Positions 1 through 11,293 of a stretch of 64,000 nucleotides of DNA are shown here, piece after piece. Below the pieces are notes generated by a model that saw only the letters and a program-made list of their open reading frames with translations, was not told the DNA's origin and ran no database searches. The DNA is from Strongyloides papillosus (taxonomy: Eukaryota; Nematoda; Chromadorea; Rhabditida; Strongyloididae), in contig SRSI01000068.1 of the NCBI GenBank assembly GCA_005656395.1, forward strand, positions 558,001 through 622,000, given 5' to 3'. Made by a program: the position numbers and the translations under genes. The stretch's first letter is position 1, and each line of letters opens with the position of its first letter.

Positions 1-48
1 GGATATCATCATCCACTTAGGTCACAGTACAATAAGAAGAACAATTAA
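1..48 (+). CDS. Possible C-terminal end of a gene entering from the left
   Basis: Frame 1 of the plus strand is open from the first base to a TAA at 46-48. It reads as a short basic and polar tail, GYHHPLRSQYNKKNN. The base composition is richer than the A/T-rich DNA that follows, which fits the end of an exon. Only 15 residues are visible, so no family can be named. It may be chance. Confidence 0.2.
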   Translation, partial: GYHHPLRSQYNKKNN

Positions 49-246
49 CTTAACAATTTTTTTTATCTATGAATATTTTATGTAGCACGATATTCCTTAA
101 TTCATATGTATCTCTATATTTCAATATATTTTGTACATGTATATTTTAAATAAATTATTTACAACTTTTATATGTGTTATTTATTAATAGTTAAATACAG
201 CAAATATTATTGCTTCACAGTACAGGTGGTTCTGGAAAAAAGTCAT

Positions 247-614
247 TTAGCATTCAAATAATAAACATACATTTGTATAGAGATGATTAACGGCACTATC
301 TGTATCAGGATCCCACATACACGAAGCAGTTACACTTAAAAAAATGTTATATATTTAAGAAAGTTTACTCACTTCATCCCTTGTCCTCTCTGTTCAGCAA
401 TAACAACCTTAACAATATATTTATATCTAGGTAAATTAAGTTCTTTTAGGCGATCTCTGATTGCTTCTGAAATAACAACACTACTATCCTCAATTGTGGC
501 AATTTCAAAAGTTTTATCATGTAATAACTCCTGACAAACTTCTTGTAATATTTTTTTACCCATTGTAGAACGGAATTTTTCTTGAATATTTGGTCTTAGA
601 ACAAAACCATCCAT
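247..614 (-). CDS. Tctex-type dynein light chain (DYNLT2B/TCTEX1D2-like)
   Basis: Light chain of the Tctex1 family, which binds dynein intermediate chains; the DYNLT2B branch serves cytoplasmic and ciliary (IFT) dynein-2. Two exons on the minus strand: 373-614, then 247-334, separated by a 38-nt GT..AG intron (335-372). The splice follows GQGM and adds the typical family end with the motif CMWDPDTDS, then a short hydrophobic strand. The protein is about 109 residues. Motifs seen are VLRP near the N terminus, RYKYIVKVVI and EQRGQG, all hallmarks of the TCTEX1D2 group. Human members are longer at the N terminus. The gene lies 298 bp downstream of the succinyl-CoA ligase gene on the same strand, but no clear polycistronic signal was seen. 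The family is sure; the exact subfamily less so. Confidence 0.85.
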
Positions 615-912
615 TATAACAACTCATAGGATTATTTGTATTAAAGGAGAACAACTTTTAAGGAAATTGTTGCCATGGCAATAATAATAAACAAACTATG
701 ATTTAGAACACCTTAAATGTGCAGTGATAAGTCATTTATTTTACAATAGGTGTAGTAAATTTATTGTAAAAAATGATGAAAAAAAATGTAATATATTCTA
801 TAATTCTACATATGTTAATAATTCATAATAACACATTTTGTTTCGATTAAGAGTACTTTATCAATACATATTGAAAAGAAAATCGCAAAATCCACAAGGT
901 TTCTCTCTAGTC

Positions 913-1956
913 CTAATCTTTAACTTTGATTCCAAGAAGAGCTCTAGCCATTAATGTTCCCATTTGTGCTGGAGATGGTGTAACATGAACACCAGCATCC
1001 TTCAAAGCAGCAATCTTATCAGCTGCTGATCCTTTACCTCCTGCGATAATAGCACCAGCATGACCCATTCTTCTACCAGGTGGAGCAGTAACACCAGCAA
1101 TGAATGATACAACTGGTTTAGCATTTTCTCCAGAATTATTTTTTTTAATGTAATCAGCTGCTAATTCCTCGGCTTGTCCACCAATTTCACCAATCATAAT
1201 AATACCCTTAGTCTTAGGATCGTGAACAAAGATATCCAAAGCATCAATAAAGTTTGTACCATTAAATGGATCACCACCAATTCCAATACAAAGAGTTTGT
1301 CCTAATCCAACACTTGTTGTTTGGTGGACAGCTTCATAGGTAAGGGTACCGGAACGGGAAACGATTCCAATAACACCTTCTTTATGGATGTGTCCTGGCA
1401 TAATACCAATCTTACATTCTCCTGGTTTAATAATTCCTGGACAATTTGGTCCTAGGAGTCTACTTTTATTTTGCTTCAAAAGTCTATTTTTAACACGAAT
1501 CATGTCATGTTGAGGTATCCCTTCAGTAATACATACAATAAGTGGAATTTCAGCATCTAAAGCTTCATGAATGGCATCAGCAGCAGCAAAAGCTGGGACA
1601 TAGATAACTGTAGCATCTGCACCGGTTTTTTCACGAGCCTCTGTTACTGATGCGAAAACTGGTTTTCCTAAATGAGTTGTTCCTGCTTTTTTTGCGTTAA
1701 CACCACCTACAACTTGTGTGTTATATTCCATCATTTGTTTTCCATGGAATGTTCCTTGTTTTCCGGTAAATCCTTGGATAATTACCTTAGTGTTTTTGTT
1801 AATTTTTAAGTTGTTTCTTGTTTCATTATACAAGTCACTTGTAAATGTAGCTAAAATATTAATTAAATAATTAAGCTTCATGATAAACTAACCTTTTGAC
1901 AAAAATTGTCCTCTTGTTTTTGGAATCAAATTTCTAATTATTCCGATAGATGCCAT
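913..1956 (-). CDS. SUCLG1: Succinyl-CoA ligase (ADP/GDP-forming) alpha subunit, mitochondrial
   Basis: TCA-cycle enzyme subunit that carries the phosphohistidine and the CoA-binding site, converting succinyl-CoA to succinate with ATP or GTP formation in the mitochondrial matrix. Exon 1 (1893-1956) encodes a basic N terminus, [21 protein letters not shown], that looks like a mitochondrial presequence. A 42-nt intron (1851-1892) follows, then exon 2 (913-1850); total 333 residues, against about 346 in man. The CoA-binding motif GFTGKQG is at 48-54. The active-site histidine is H285 in GHAGAI. A plain ORF would begin at an ATG inside the intron (1881), but that start lacks the presequence and is unlikely. 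A polypyrimidine acceptor ending at 1975 lies 18 nt upstream of the ATG and suits a spliced leader. Confidence 0.96.
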
Positions 1957-2492
1957 TCTTAGAAATTCCCACTACTAAAACAAAATACATATATAAATGT
2001 TTACACAATTACATAGCTTATTGATGGATAAACAAAAAACAATTACTAATTCAATAAATACACTATGTTATAAAATATTTGGTATAAGATGATAAAAATT
2101 ACTACATATACAAGTTATAAATAATCGATTAACGTAAAATTAGAAAATGCATAATAGACGTTTTATCAACATAAAAACTTATCTATCCTGTAGAAACACT
2201 ATCTCTCTACATAGATAGGCAAAGGAAGCAAAGGGCCAAAAAAATAACACTACGAATTTGACATAGCTTTGGAATTGTGACCAATTTTTTTCGTACTAAG
2301 ATATATCGAAATTTAAAATACTTCAAAAACGAATTGTCTTTATTAATACAAAAAAAAATTAATTTGACAAAAATATTAAAGGTTTATTTTTTCTGTTATC
2401 TTATTATTGTTAGTTAATTTGTGTTGTAGTAAAAAGGTGCAAATTTTTTTGCAACTCACACGATGATCAACATTTTATGGTTGCACTTTTGA
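1957..2492. other. Intergenic, upstream of SUCLG1
   Basis: A+T-rich DNA between the SUCLG1 start and the 3' end of the orphan membrane gene. Apart from the acceptor-like TTTTAG at 1975-1980 (minus strand) I see no gene, RNA or repeat. Confidence 0.6.
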
Positions 2493-3162
2493 TCATACTT
2501 CCTGACTGGTATTTATTTTTTGAATGTTATCATCATTAAAGAGTGCATTCTCTGTGTTTATCAGCTCGCTGGATACATCTTCGAAATCATCATTGTCGTT
2601 AGTATTTGAATCAAAATCATGGAACACTTCAGGATTTGTATTTTCAATTTCATCAAAGGTATTGGAACTTGGGGATTTATTAGGAAATACCTAAACCATA
2701 GAACATTATAAGAAATTAAATATAAAAACTTACAATATTATTTTCATTTTTAGTAGTCTCTTCATTAGAAAATTTGTCAATCATCATTACTTGAGATAAA
2801 TAAATATTTTTTTGAATATCAGTAATTCTTTTTACAACACTTGAAACGAGATCTTTATTTGAGTTATAATCCTTGAGACGTTCATAAAAGTTCTGAACTT
2901 TTCCCATTTTCATTACATGATTGTCAACAACTACACGTAGTACTATGATTAGCATCAGAAGATGAAAGTGAATGTAAATTAAAGCATAAAATAAGAATGA
3001 AGCTAATGATGGTGGAAGTGGTGATAATGTTCTTCGCAGGTATGGAGCAAAGTCAGTATTTTTCCTTCCATTTATTACAACTTCAAGTGATGATAAGAAT
3101 GATTCACTTGATGATACTCTAGATAGTGTCTGGAATGATTCTTTTGAAGAAAGGTAGTCCAT
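2493..3162 (-). CDS. Orphan single-pass membrane protein with acidic tail
   Basis: Not recognised. Two exons: 2734-3162 and 2493-2690, joined across a 43-nt GT..AG intron (2691-2733) in phase 0; 208 residues in all. The N terminus (about 50 residues) is rich in Ser and polar residues. One hydrophobic segment, about residues 50-77, contains SLASFLFYALIYIHF and would span a membrane. Then comes a basic, helix-prone part, and the exon 2 tail is strongly acidic (Asp, Glu and Asn). There is no signal peptide, so the hydrophobic segment may act as a signal anchor. The exon join restores a long hydrophilic frame, which supports a real gene. Function unknown. Confidence 0.6.
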
Positions 3163-4634
3163 TTTATCAGCAAAAATTGATTTATTTTATCATAAGGTTA
3201 TTAAATATATTTTTCAAAATTAAAATTTTCTTGGTAACCAGATTTTATAAAAAACAAATTTATTTTTCTTTCGAAATTTAAAAACTGTATAATGATTAAT
3301 TTATTAATTGAATTATCAATAATGTTCCAGGATTTTTCACATTATTTTATTTCATCTTAAATGTAAAAATTACAAGAATTTCAAAAGAATATCAAAGTTA
3401 ACCAAGTTAATTATATAAAATTTCTAGTTATATTTTGTACTTTAAAGAAGTATGATTAATTCTATTCATATTTTTTCTAACGACTTGCAAGTTACAACTT
3501 TTAGTGATGATTCAGTGAAATTAATTCTAAACTTCAGCGCAATAAATATTTTGAAATATCTGTATGAATAATATAATTTTGTTTTTATAAATAAAGCTAT
3601 TGGAGGACAGTTAAAGTGATGCAAAAGTCTTTCTTATGAATCACTACATATTTTAAATTAAAAATAAAAATACGAATAAAATTAGAAAATATTTTGTAAA
3701 GTTTAAATTTATAAATAAACTATTTTTTTCTATAGGATCAAAGAATAAAGGATATCTTTAAATGAATGTGGATTAATTTTCCCTAGTCCTTCAATAGAAT
3801 AAGACGAGATTGTGGAAATATAAAAAATTTAATTTCAATTTAGTATAAAGTAGTCAACGTAATTTTATAATATAAATGTAATGAAAAAAAAATAAAAGCT
3901 TATTAAGAAAGAAAAAGTAAAGTTAAAAAAACTTTTAAATTTTTGAATAATATTATATATTGAAGAAAATCATTATAAGTAATTTCCATTCTAGCTTACT
4001 ATATTTAAAACAAAGTGATTAAATACAACTAAAATATTTTCAAACGTCTTGAAAATATTACAAAAAGTACAAAAGTTTTATGTCATAACCTGTTAATTTC
4101 CATTTGTTTTTTATATATTTTTTTAAAGTACATGCTCAAATATTATAAATATAATATTGTTGAATATAATGACAAATACTTGGAAAATTTGTTTATAGTA
4201 CATTTCAAGAAAGTTTTCAATTACGGAAATTTGATTTTTTTTTACATGACGAAAAAAGGATGTAAATTTGACGATGACTAAGATGTATTCCGATAAAGCA
4301 TATAATTATTGAGAATTATGTTTTGATATGTGTTATAAACAAAATTGAGATTGAATAAAGATTAATAATCTATAAAGGATATCACAGTAGTTTTAAAAAA
4401 GAATCTTAAGTTTTCATTGAAAAAGTATTTCAAAACATCTCCTGTATTCCATAAATTCATTTCATATTTTTAATAATTTCTAACACATAAAAACTATGAT
4501 ATAAAAAAAATTATTAAAGATAGGACAAACCAAATAACATTTATCTATGAGACATTCACTTTGACTTCACACTAAAACAAAACATCTAGTCTTATGATAT
4601 TAGCTTTAAATGAATCATACAAGCTTCCAGTAGG
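3163..4634. other. Intergenic, about 1.5 kb, A+T rich
   Basis: No open frame of coding character, RNA gene or repeat family was seen on either strand. The right end leads into the promoter of the first M13 gene. Confidence 0.6.
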
Positions 4635-4642
4635 TATAAAAA
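4635..4642 (+). promoter_or_regulatory. TATA box of first M13 gene
   Basis: TATAAAAA ends 30 nt before the ATG at 4672. This spacing implies a very short 5' leader. The second M13 gene has a matching TATA box. Confidence 0.5.
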
Positions 4643-4671
4643 TTATAAAACTCATAGTGATAATCAAATAA

Positions 4672-6181
4672 ATGAATTCATTACTTTTATTTTACTCTTA
4701 TTCTATATTATTTTATTATTTCTTACTACCAATAGGATGTTATGGATTTTGGTACCCTAGAAGGTATCATAAAAAACCCGAAAGTGTAACATCAAACGAT
4801 TTATCGAAATATATTGATAAAGAAGAAGATCCGTGTGATAATTTTTATAAATTTTCTTGTGGAAAATGGATAGATGAAACTAAATTGGGTAGAGATGAAA
4901 AAATTATAAGCCAATTTAGTTATAGCGAAAATAAATTTAAAAAATTCCTTAAAGGTAAGCGTTGTTTTTAGTCTACTTTTTTCCTAAGGATAATAATTAA
5001 TTTTAGAAGCCGTAAGAGGGGAGTACGATGATGATTCTCCAGCAATTAAAAAAATTAATAACATCAAGACGAAGTGTTCAAAATTAAATGGATTTTGGAG
5101 GAGTCGATGTTTTGAAAAAATTTCTTCAGGTTTTGGACTTTACCCATACGTTTCATATTTTTTATATAAAGAGTTCATTAAGAATAAAGATACAAGAAGG
5201 AATTTTAAAATTATTGGGCAAATGTTTAATAACTTGAAGAATGAATTCAAACTATTATTGGATGAAAAAGACACTTTGCTAGATGTGGCAACAAAAAGAA
5301 ACTATATGAAAAAAATAGACCATATGAAGATCGATACAAGTATTATTGTAATGTTATCTAATTTAAAAACAATGGAAGAATGTTACAAACTGTTGGAGAT
5401 TTCAAGAAAAGATTCTTACAAAATAATTTTACTAAAAATTAGATTTTTCTTAACAAGATTATATATGAGTAAAAAAACAGAATTAAACACATGCTTTAAC
5501 ATAATTATGAATCACAACATCTTGAAGTTTGGTGTTTTGGCAAATGCAGCCTATTTAGTTGAGTATAATGAGATTATTATAACTCCAATGCTTATTGATA
5601 AACCTATGTTCAGTCCCGATTATCCAATGTCCTATAACTACGGTAGTATTGGTTTTATCATTGGACATGAAATTATACATGGCTTCGATAATGTTGGCAT
5701 TCATTTCGATTATGAAGGTGATTATGACAGAAGAATGACAAGTTATAGGACAAAAATGAGATATAGGGAGAAAGCTGATTGTTTAGAGAATCAGTATAAT
5801 GAAGAAAGGAATAATATTTTTAATAGAAATGTTGATGGAAGATCAACTTTAAGAGAAAATATTGCTGACAATGGAGCTATAAAAATAACCCATAGAGCTT
5901 ATATGAGATATCTTAAAAATATTGGAGGTAAAGAAGAAAGAGTAGGAAGGTATGGAAATTACACAGATGAACAATTATTTTTTATTAATTTCGGAAAAAC
6001 GTTTTGTGAAAAAATTGCCGATGGTCATGTAAGACATACCCATAGATTTGATGAACATAGTCCTGGAGAAGTGCGCGTTATAAAAACCCTATCAAATTAC
6101 AGACCATTTTCTAAAGCTTTTAAGTGTATGATTGGCGATAATATGAATCCGATAGATAAGTGTGAAGTTTGGATGTACTAA
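4672..6181 (+). CDS. Secreted M13 (neprilysin-like) zinc metallopeptidase, short form
   Basis: M13 endopeptidase that would cleave small peptides outside the cell. Exons 4672-4954 and 5007-6181 are joined across a 52-nt intron in phase 1, giving 485 residues. The N terminus is hydrophobic (signal peptide or anchor, to about residue 25). PCDNFYKFSCGKW is the usual M13 N-terminal motif. The zinc site is complete: HEIIH at 315-319 and the third ligand E378 in RENIADNG. Substrate-binding NAAY, the EHSP histidine region and the C-terminal CEVW are all present. Typical neprilysins have about 700-750 residues; here much of the helical N-terminal lobe is missing, which would open the active-site chamber. 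The second gene, 235 bp downstream, is a paralogue with the same intron position. Confidence 0.9.
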
Positions 6182-6376
6182 AAGTTGACAAATTTTGTTT
6201 TACTCTCTCATATTAATATTTTTAAATTTAAAAAGATTGTTTATATTTTATTTTCTTTAAATATTTTTGATAAAGCTTATGAAATCAATCTAAAACAATT
6301 TCAAAACAATATATAAAATGAAAAAAAAACAAGACTTAAAAAAAATACAAAATGAATCATTGTAACAGAATTCTTG

Positions 6377-6384
6377 TATAAATA
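6377..6384 (+). promoter_or_regulatory. TATA box of second M13 gene
   Basis: TATAAATA lies 31 nt before the ATG at 6416, close to the 29-nt gap at the first M13 gene. It makes an ATG at 6404, or any upstream non-ATG start, unlikely because these would sit at or before the expected transcription start. Confidence 0.5.
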
Positions 6385-6415
6385 CAAATGTCACTTTCAA
6401 GCTATGATAAAAAAA

Positions 6416-7921
6416 ATGAAATATTTTATAAATGCAATATTCATCTTTCTATTAACATTATTTTCGAAAATTCATGGATGTTCTTCTAAGAAAGATTTGC
6501 CACCAACACCTATCATACCAAATGAAATCGATTTCTCAAGTGTGTATGATGTTAAAAAAGTTTATGAATATCTAGCTGATAATATTAATGAATATAATGA
6601 TCCTTGTGATGATTTTTTAAAGTTCACATGTGAAAGATGGGTGAAGAAACATAATTTTAATGATAAGAAAAAAGATTATATATCAACTTATCCTGATATA
6701 AAGTTTAAATATCAGGCATTTGTCAAAGGTAATGTTTATTTATTAATGTCAACAAATTATTTCCTGTTTCCAGACGTTGATAGTGAGAAACTAAAAATAA
6801 ATTCACCAGCAATCTCGAAACTTACGAAAATATCCAAAAAATGCGATTCACTTAAAAATAACAGAGCAAAATTTTGTCATGACATTATAAATAAAATAAA
6901 AAATTATCCTTATCATGTGCACTATTTTAACAAATATATAAATATTTCAAAGCTTAAAGAAAGTATTAATACTATTGATAAGATGAGCGAAGTATTAAAA
7001 CTTGAAATGAAAAAAATTATCAATACCAAAAAGGATATCTTTGATGACAAAACAAAAAATGCTTTAATTAAAAAATTAGATAGCATGAAGGTAAATACTA
7101 AATATATCCAAACTTTATATGACACGAAATATCTTGAAAAATGTTATGAAAATGTTGTTTATAATGATAAGGATGATGTAAATAAGACTTATGCAAATTT
7201 ACAAAAATTAAATCAAATTTTAATTGATGCCGAGGATAATAAGAATAAAGATTGCTTGAAACTTATGAGAAATGATCCCCCTCTTTTTATTAGTGATAAA
7301 GAAGAGCATTATATAAAATATAATCAAGAAGAAAATTATATATTTTTTACACCATTATTTTTATTGGAACCAATTTTTAATGAAAAACTGCCATTTTTCT
7401 ATAACTTTGGAACTTTTGGCACTATACTTGCACATAAATTCATAGAACTCTTCAACATAAATGAGAATCACCTTTATGGTCAAGATAAAAATAAAATGAT
7501 AACAGATGATTCAAAGAAAAAATTTAGTAAAAAAGCCGAATGCTTCACCAAACAATATAATAGTGAAAGTGTTGATAAAGCAATAAAAGACAATCGAACT
7601 TTACAAAATTTTATCGCTGATAGTGGTGGTATTAAACTTGCTCATAAAGCTTATGTCACATATATCAATAAATATAAAATTAAAGTACCTAGGATTAGGG
7701 TATTTGATAAATATACAGGTGAGGAATTGTTTTTTATTACTTACGGAATAATTAATTGTGAGAAGTATGCTTCAAAAGGTGGAAATAATAATATGCTTTT
7801 TAATTCCCCCCATCAAGTTCGTGTTAGAGGTTCTTTAAAGAATTACAAACCATTCTCAGAAATGTTCAAATGTGGAACAGATAAAAAGATGAATCCCAAG
7901 AACAAATGTGAACTTTGGTAA
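6416..7921 (+). CDS. M13-like protein with lost zinc site (probable pseudoenzyme)
   Basis: Paralogue of the preceding gene, 486 residues once a 45-nt intron (6729-6773) is removed. That intron has GT..AG ends, lies at the same place and phase as in the first gene, and keeps frame if retained. The chosen start gives a clean signal peptide (MKYFINAIFIFLLTLFSKIHG). PCDDFLKFTCERW, the C-terminal lobe and the final CELW are kept. The catalytic residues are not: HExxH is HKFIE (H325, K326, E329), the ENxAD zinc ligand region reads QNFIAD so that the ligand Glu is Asn, and the late catalytic His (xHSP) is Asn in FNSP. The frame is intact, so it is not a decayed gene. It probably has a non-catalytic secreted role such as peptide or protein binding. 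Confidence 0.85.
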   Translation: MKYFINAIFIFLLTLFSKIHGCSSKKDLPPTPIIPNEIDFSSVYDVKKVYEYLADNINEYNDPCDDFLKFTCERWVKKHNFNDKKKDYISTYPDIKFKYQAFVKGNVYLLMSTNYFLFPDVDSEKLKINSPAISKLTKISKKCDSLKNNRAKFCHDIINKIKNYPYHVHYFNKYINISKLKESINTIDKMSEVLKLEMKKIINTKKDIFDDKTKNALIKKLDSMKVNTKYIQTLYDTKYLEKCYENVVYNDKDDVNKTYANLQKLNQILIDAEDNKNKDCLKLMRNDPPLFISDKEEHYIKYNQEENYIFFTPLFLLEPIFNEKLPFFYNFGTFGTILAHKFIELFNINENHLYGQDKNKMITDDSKKKFSKKAECFTKQYNSESVDKAIKDNRTLQNFIADSGGIKLAHKAYVTYINKYKIKVPRIRVFDKYTGEELFFITYGIINCEKYASKGGNNNMLFNSPHQVRVRGSLKNYKPFSEMFKCGTDKKMNPKNKCELW

Positions 7922-8395
7922 GATTGATAACAACGTCAGTTGTCATGTATACATTAACGTTTTGCTTGCACATGGTAGGAATCAAAGAAAGTTTACATTT
8001 AAGTTCTAAATTTTATGTGACGACTACCAGATAACGATAATAAATACCTTATTTTTAAGTTTTCTTATGTAGATATCTATATTTTTCTTGTGATTAAACG
8101 TTTACTGCTCTTTCCTACCAAAACTATTTTAATTTTCAAATTCATTATTTCTGGTGAATTGTTTAGAAAATGATCTTGAGATATAATATAGAGAAGAGGT
8201 TAAACTTTGAGCTGAATATTGTATTACAAAAATATTAAGTTTCAAAGCTTACATTAGTTCAAAAAATAAAGAAAAATTCTATAAAACTGTACATAAAATT
8301 AAAATTTTTTATCATTAAAAAATAGTATCAAATCATTATAATGATATTTATTTATTAAATGAATTCTTATATAAATTATCTAAAGTCAGAAAATT
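7922..8395. other. Intergenic between convergent genes
   Basis: This holds the 3' ends of the second M13 gene (plus) and adenylate kinase (minus). No further gene was seen. Confidence 0.6.
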
Positions 8396-8998
8396 TTAAT
8401 CTACTTCAACTTTTCCTGCTAAACATTTATCAATTTGAGCAAATACTTGATCAATTGGCAATTCACCATTAACAACAACACATTGATTTTTCTTCTTGTA
8501 TTGTTCAACTAATGGGAGGACAGATTCTTTAAAATGCATAATACGTTTCTTGATAGCTATATCCGTATCGTCAAGTCTCTTCTGTGCACCACTTCTACCT
8601 TTAAGACGCTTCTCTAAGGTGGCTGGAGTGACATCAAGGTAAATGATTTGTTTAACAGCCTTAAATCTTTTGTCAAATGAACTTCCTTGAGGAACATCAC
8701 GTGGATAACCATCGAGAATGTATCCTTTTGTACCACTCATTGCTGTACGGACAATGACATCATTAATTAATTGTTCAACCATATTTTTTGGTGCATGTTG
8801 TCCTACCTCAAGTAATTTCTTTATCTCAGCTGATCCAGGTCCGTTTTTAGCTATTTCCGCACGTAACAAATCTCCTGTTGCAATATGGGTCATTTTGTAT
8901 TTTTGGGCAATCATCTTTGCCTGGGTACCTTTACCAGAACCTGGTGCTCCAATAAGACAAACGATTGGAACGTTGATGGTTGCGTTCATAAAAGACAT
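8396..8998 (-). CDS. Adenylate kinase, short (AK1-like) form
   Basis: Nucleoside monophosphate kinase interconverting ATP + AMP and 2 ADP. One exon, 200 residues. The P-loop GAPGSGKG is at residues 17-24, the NMP-binding TGDLLR follows, then the GYPRD motif. The lid is short (RLDDTD region) as in cytosolic AK1 and UMP/CMP kinases rather than the long-lid AK2. The ATG at 8998 sits 5 nt after an acceptor-like ATCTCAG (minus strand, ending at 9004), a likely spliced-leader site, which supports this start. No targeting peptide is evident, so a cytosolic place is likely. UMP-CMP kinase is the main alternative, but the sequence looks closer to AK1. Confidence 0.93.
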   Translation of the reverse strand: MSFMNATINVPIVCLIGAPGSGKGTQAKMIAQKYKMTHIATGDLLRAEIAKNGPGSAEIKKLLEVGQHAPKNMVEQLINDVIVRTAMSGTKGYILDGYPRDVPQGSSFDKRFKAVKQIIYLDVTPATLEKRLKGRSGAQKRLDDTDIAIKKRIMHFKESVLPLVEQYKKKNQCVVVNGELPIDQVFAQIDKCLAGKVEVD

Positions 8999-9617
8999 AT
9001 TTGCTGAGATATTAAAAAATATTTACTGACAAATTACTTTTTATTCACACATTTTATTGTCACATAACATCTATGAACTTAGAATAATATACATCATAAA
9101 TTCTAATTTTGGTATTTTTTTTTATTATGGATAATTTGTGAAAACATAAAAATTATGGTAGCAACATATAGTATTGCAAAACATCTGATATTCAAAGATT
9201 AAGATAATATCTAATAATGCTTATCATTTTAAAATTAATTCTGTTAGATTAATTTGACAACAACAAATATCAGTTAAGAAAAGATAAAAATTTACCAGAT
9301 AATGAAGAAATTTAATTTAAAAAAAACTCATAAAAAGTCATCTTAAAATTAATTTCATTATCTATTTTAACGTCAGGAATGCTGTCGCCTCTAAGTTTAC
9401 ACCAAACTATACAGCTAACTTTGAATAAATAAATTTTTACATACAAATTTTTTAAAATCATCCCGTCGTGTCTCTATTGGTATAATATTAACCTTCTCGA
9501 CAACCAAATAAGTTGGCTTTATCAATTTTTAGGAAGTACATTTTGACTTAAATTATTGATATGTATTAATTGTCCTTATTTTAGGTTTCACTACCATTAG
9601 CAATTATACATTGTAAC
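8999..9617. other. Intergenic between divergent genes
   Basis: Shared upstream region of adenylate kinase (minus) and dihydrolipoamide dehydrogenase (plus). It holds acceptor-like sites at 9004 (minus) and 9583-9584 (plus, TTATTTTAG), both likely trans-splice sites. No gene was seen. Confidence 0.6.
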
Positions 9618-11159
9618 ATGGCTTTATCAAGATTATCTTCAGCTAGAATATTCTCTATACAATCACAAATTCTTATTACAGGGGCACGTTCATGTTCTTC
9701 AAAATCAGGTTATTTTTATATCTAGTCTTATAATATTTCATAAATTATTTTAGATGCCGACTTAGTTGTTATTGGTGGTGGTCCAGGAGGTTATGTCGCT
9801 GCAATTAAGGCTGCCCAACTTGGAATGAAGACAATTTGTGTTGAGAAAGATCCAACACTTGGAGGTACATGTTTGAATGTTGGTTGTATTCCATCAAAAT
9901 CTCTCCTTAATAATTCTCACTATTATCATATGGCTAAACATGGAGAATTAGCAGCAAGAGGTATTGAAGTTGAAACTAAGCTTAACTTAGATAAAATGCT
10001 AGCAGCTAAATCTAATTCTGTTAAAGCTCTTACTAGTGGTATTGCAATGCTCTTCAAAGCCAATAAAGTTGGCCACATCCAAGGACACGGTACAATTGTT
10101 GGACCAAATCAAGTTAGTGTAAAAAAAAGCGATGGTTCTACACAAGTTGTTAATACAAGAAACATTCTTGTTGCTACTGGTAGTGAAGTTACACCATTTA
10201 ATGGAATTCAAATTGATGAACAGAATATTGTATCATCCACTGGAGCATTATCATTGAAAAAAGTACCAAAGAAGATGGTTGTTATTGGAGCTGGTGTTAT
10301 TGGACTTGAACTCGGATCAGTATGGCAAAGACTTGGTGCTGAAGTTACAGCTGTTGAATTTTTAGGACACGTCGGTGGTATGGGAATTGATATGGAGGTA
10401 TCAAAGAATTTCCAAAAAATTTTAGCAAAACAAGGTTTCAAATTCCTTCTTAATACCAAAGTTATGGGAGCACAAAAGAGTGGAGACAATATTTCTGTTC
10501 AAGTTGAGGGTGCTAAGGATGGTAAGAAACAAACTCTTGATTGTGACACACTTCTTGTCTGTATTGGAAGAAGACCATACACTAAGAATCTTGGTTTAGA
10601 AAGTGTTGGATTAAAACTTGACAATAAAGGAAGAATACCAGTTAATGAGCGTTTCCAAACATCAGTAAAATCTATTTATGCTATTGGTGATGTTATTGAC
10701 GGACCAATGCTTGCACATAAAGCTGAAGATGAAGGTATTTTAGCTGTTGGTGGAATGTGTGGTGGTGATACTCATCTCGATTATAATTGTATCCCATCAG
10801 TTGTATATACACATCCAGAAGTTTCATGGGTTGGTAAAAGCGAAGAGGATCTTAAAAAGGCTAACGTCAGTTATACTGTTGGTAAATTCCCATTCGTTGC
10901 TAACTCAAGGGCTAAAACAAATAATGACCAAGATGGTTTTGTTAAAGTTTTATCAGACAAAGCTACAGATAAACTTCTTGGAGTACATATTATTGGACCA
11001 AATGCTGGTGAAATGATTGCTGAAGCTACACTTGCTTTGGAGTATGGTGCATCATGTGAGGATATTGCTCGTGTATGCCACCCACATCCAACACTCTCAG
11101 AGGCTTTCCGTGAAGCAAATCTTGCTGCATTCTGTGGAAAACCAATTAACAGTTTGTAG
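9618..11159 (+). CDS. dld-1: Dihydrolipoamide dehydrogenase (E3), mitochondrial
   Basis: Flavoprotein E3 of the pyruvate, 2-oxoglutarate and branched-chain dehydrogenase complexes and of glycine cleavage; it reoxidises dihydrolipoamide with NAD+. Exon 1 (9618-9708) codes for a Ser/Arg-rich mitochondrial presequence. A 45-nt intron (9709-9753) follows, then exon 2 (9754-11159); 498 residues, against 509 in man. The FAD-binding GGGPGG is at 38-43. The redox disulphide is C70-C75 in [13 protein letters not shown]. The NAD-binding GAGVIGLE motif is present, and the C-terminal dyad is H475/E480 in HPHPTLSE. A trans-splice-like acceptor lies at 9583-9584 and a polyadenylation signal AATAAA at 11245-11250. 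It works in the same matrix pathway as SUCLG1, 8 kb away, but there is no sign of linkage in expression. Confidence 0.97.
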
Positions 11160-11293
11160 ATTGGTTATTGCTATTCTTTATATCACTATTGTTTAGTTTT
11201 TTGCTTTTTTAACCATATAGGTATTTTTATATAAATGAATTTAGAATAAAGTTCTGTTTTGTATAAAAAGTGTGTTAATTTTAGAGGCAAATC

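Noticed and set aside
1851..1892. Alternative SUCLG1 start at 1881 inside the intron
   Set aside because: It loses the mitochondrial presequence, lies in a 42-nt GT..AG intron, and exon 1 read through hits a stop at once; the spliced model fits the family better.
4383..4390. TATCACAG, like the miR-2 seed
   Set aside because: No upstream pairing arm and the wrong layout for a 3'-arm microRNA.
6374..6415. Upstream start for the second M13 gene
   Set aside because: The frame begins with TTG overlapping the TATA box; the ATG at 6416 gives a clean signal peptide and a length equal to its paralogue.
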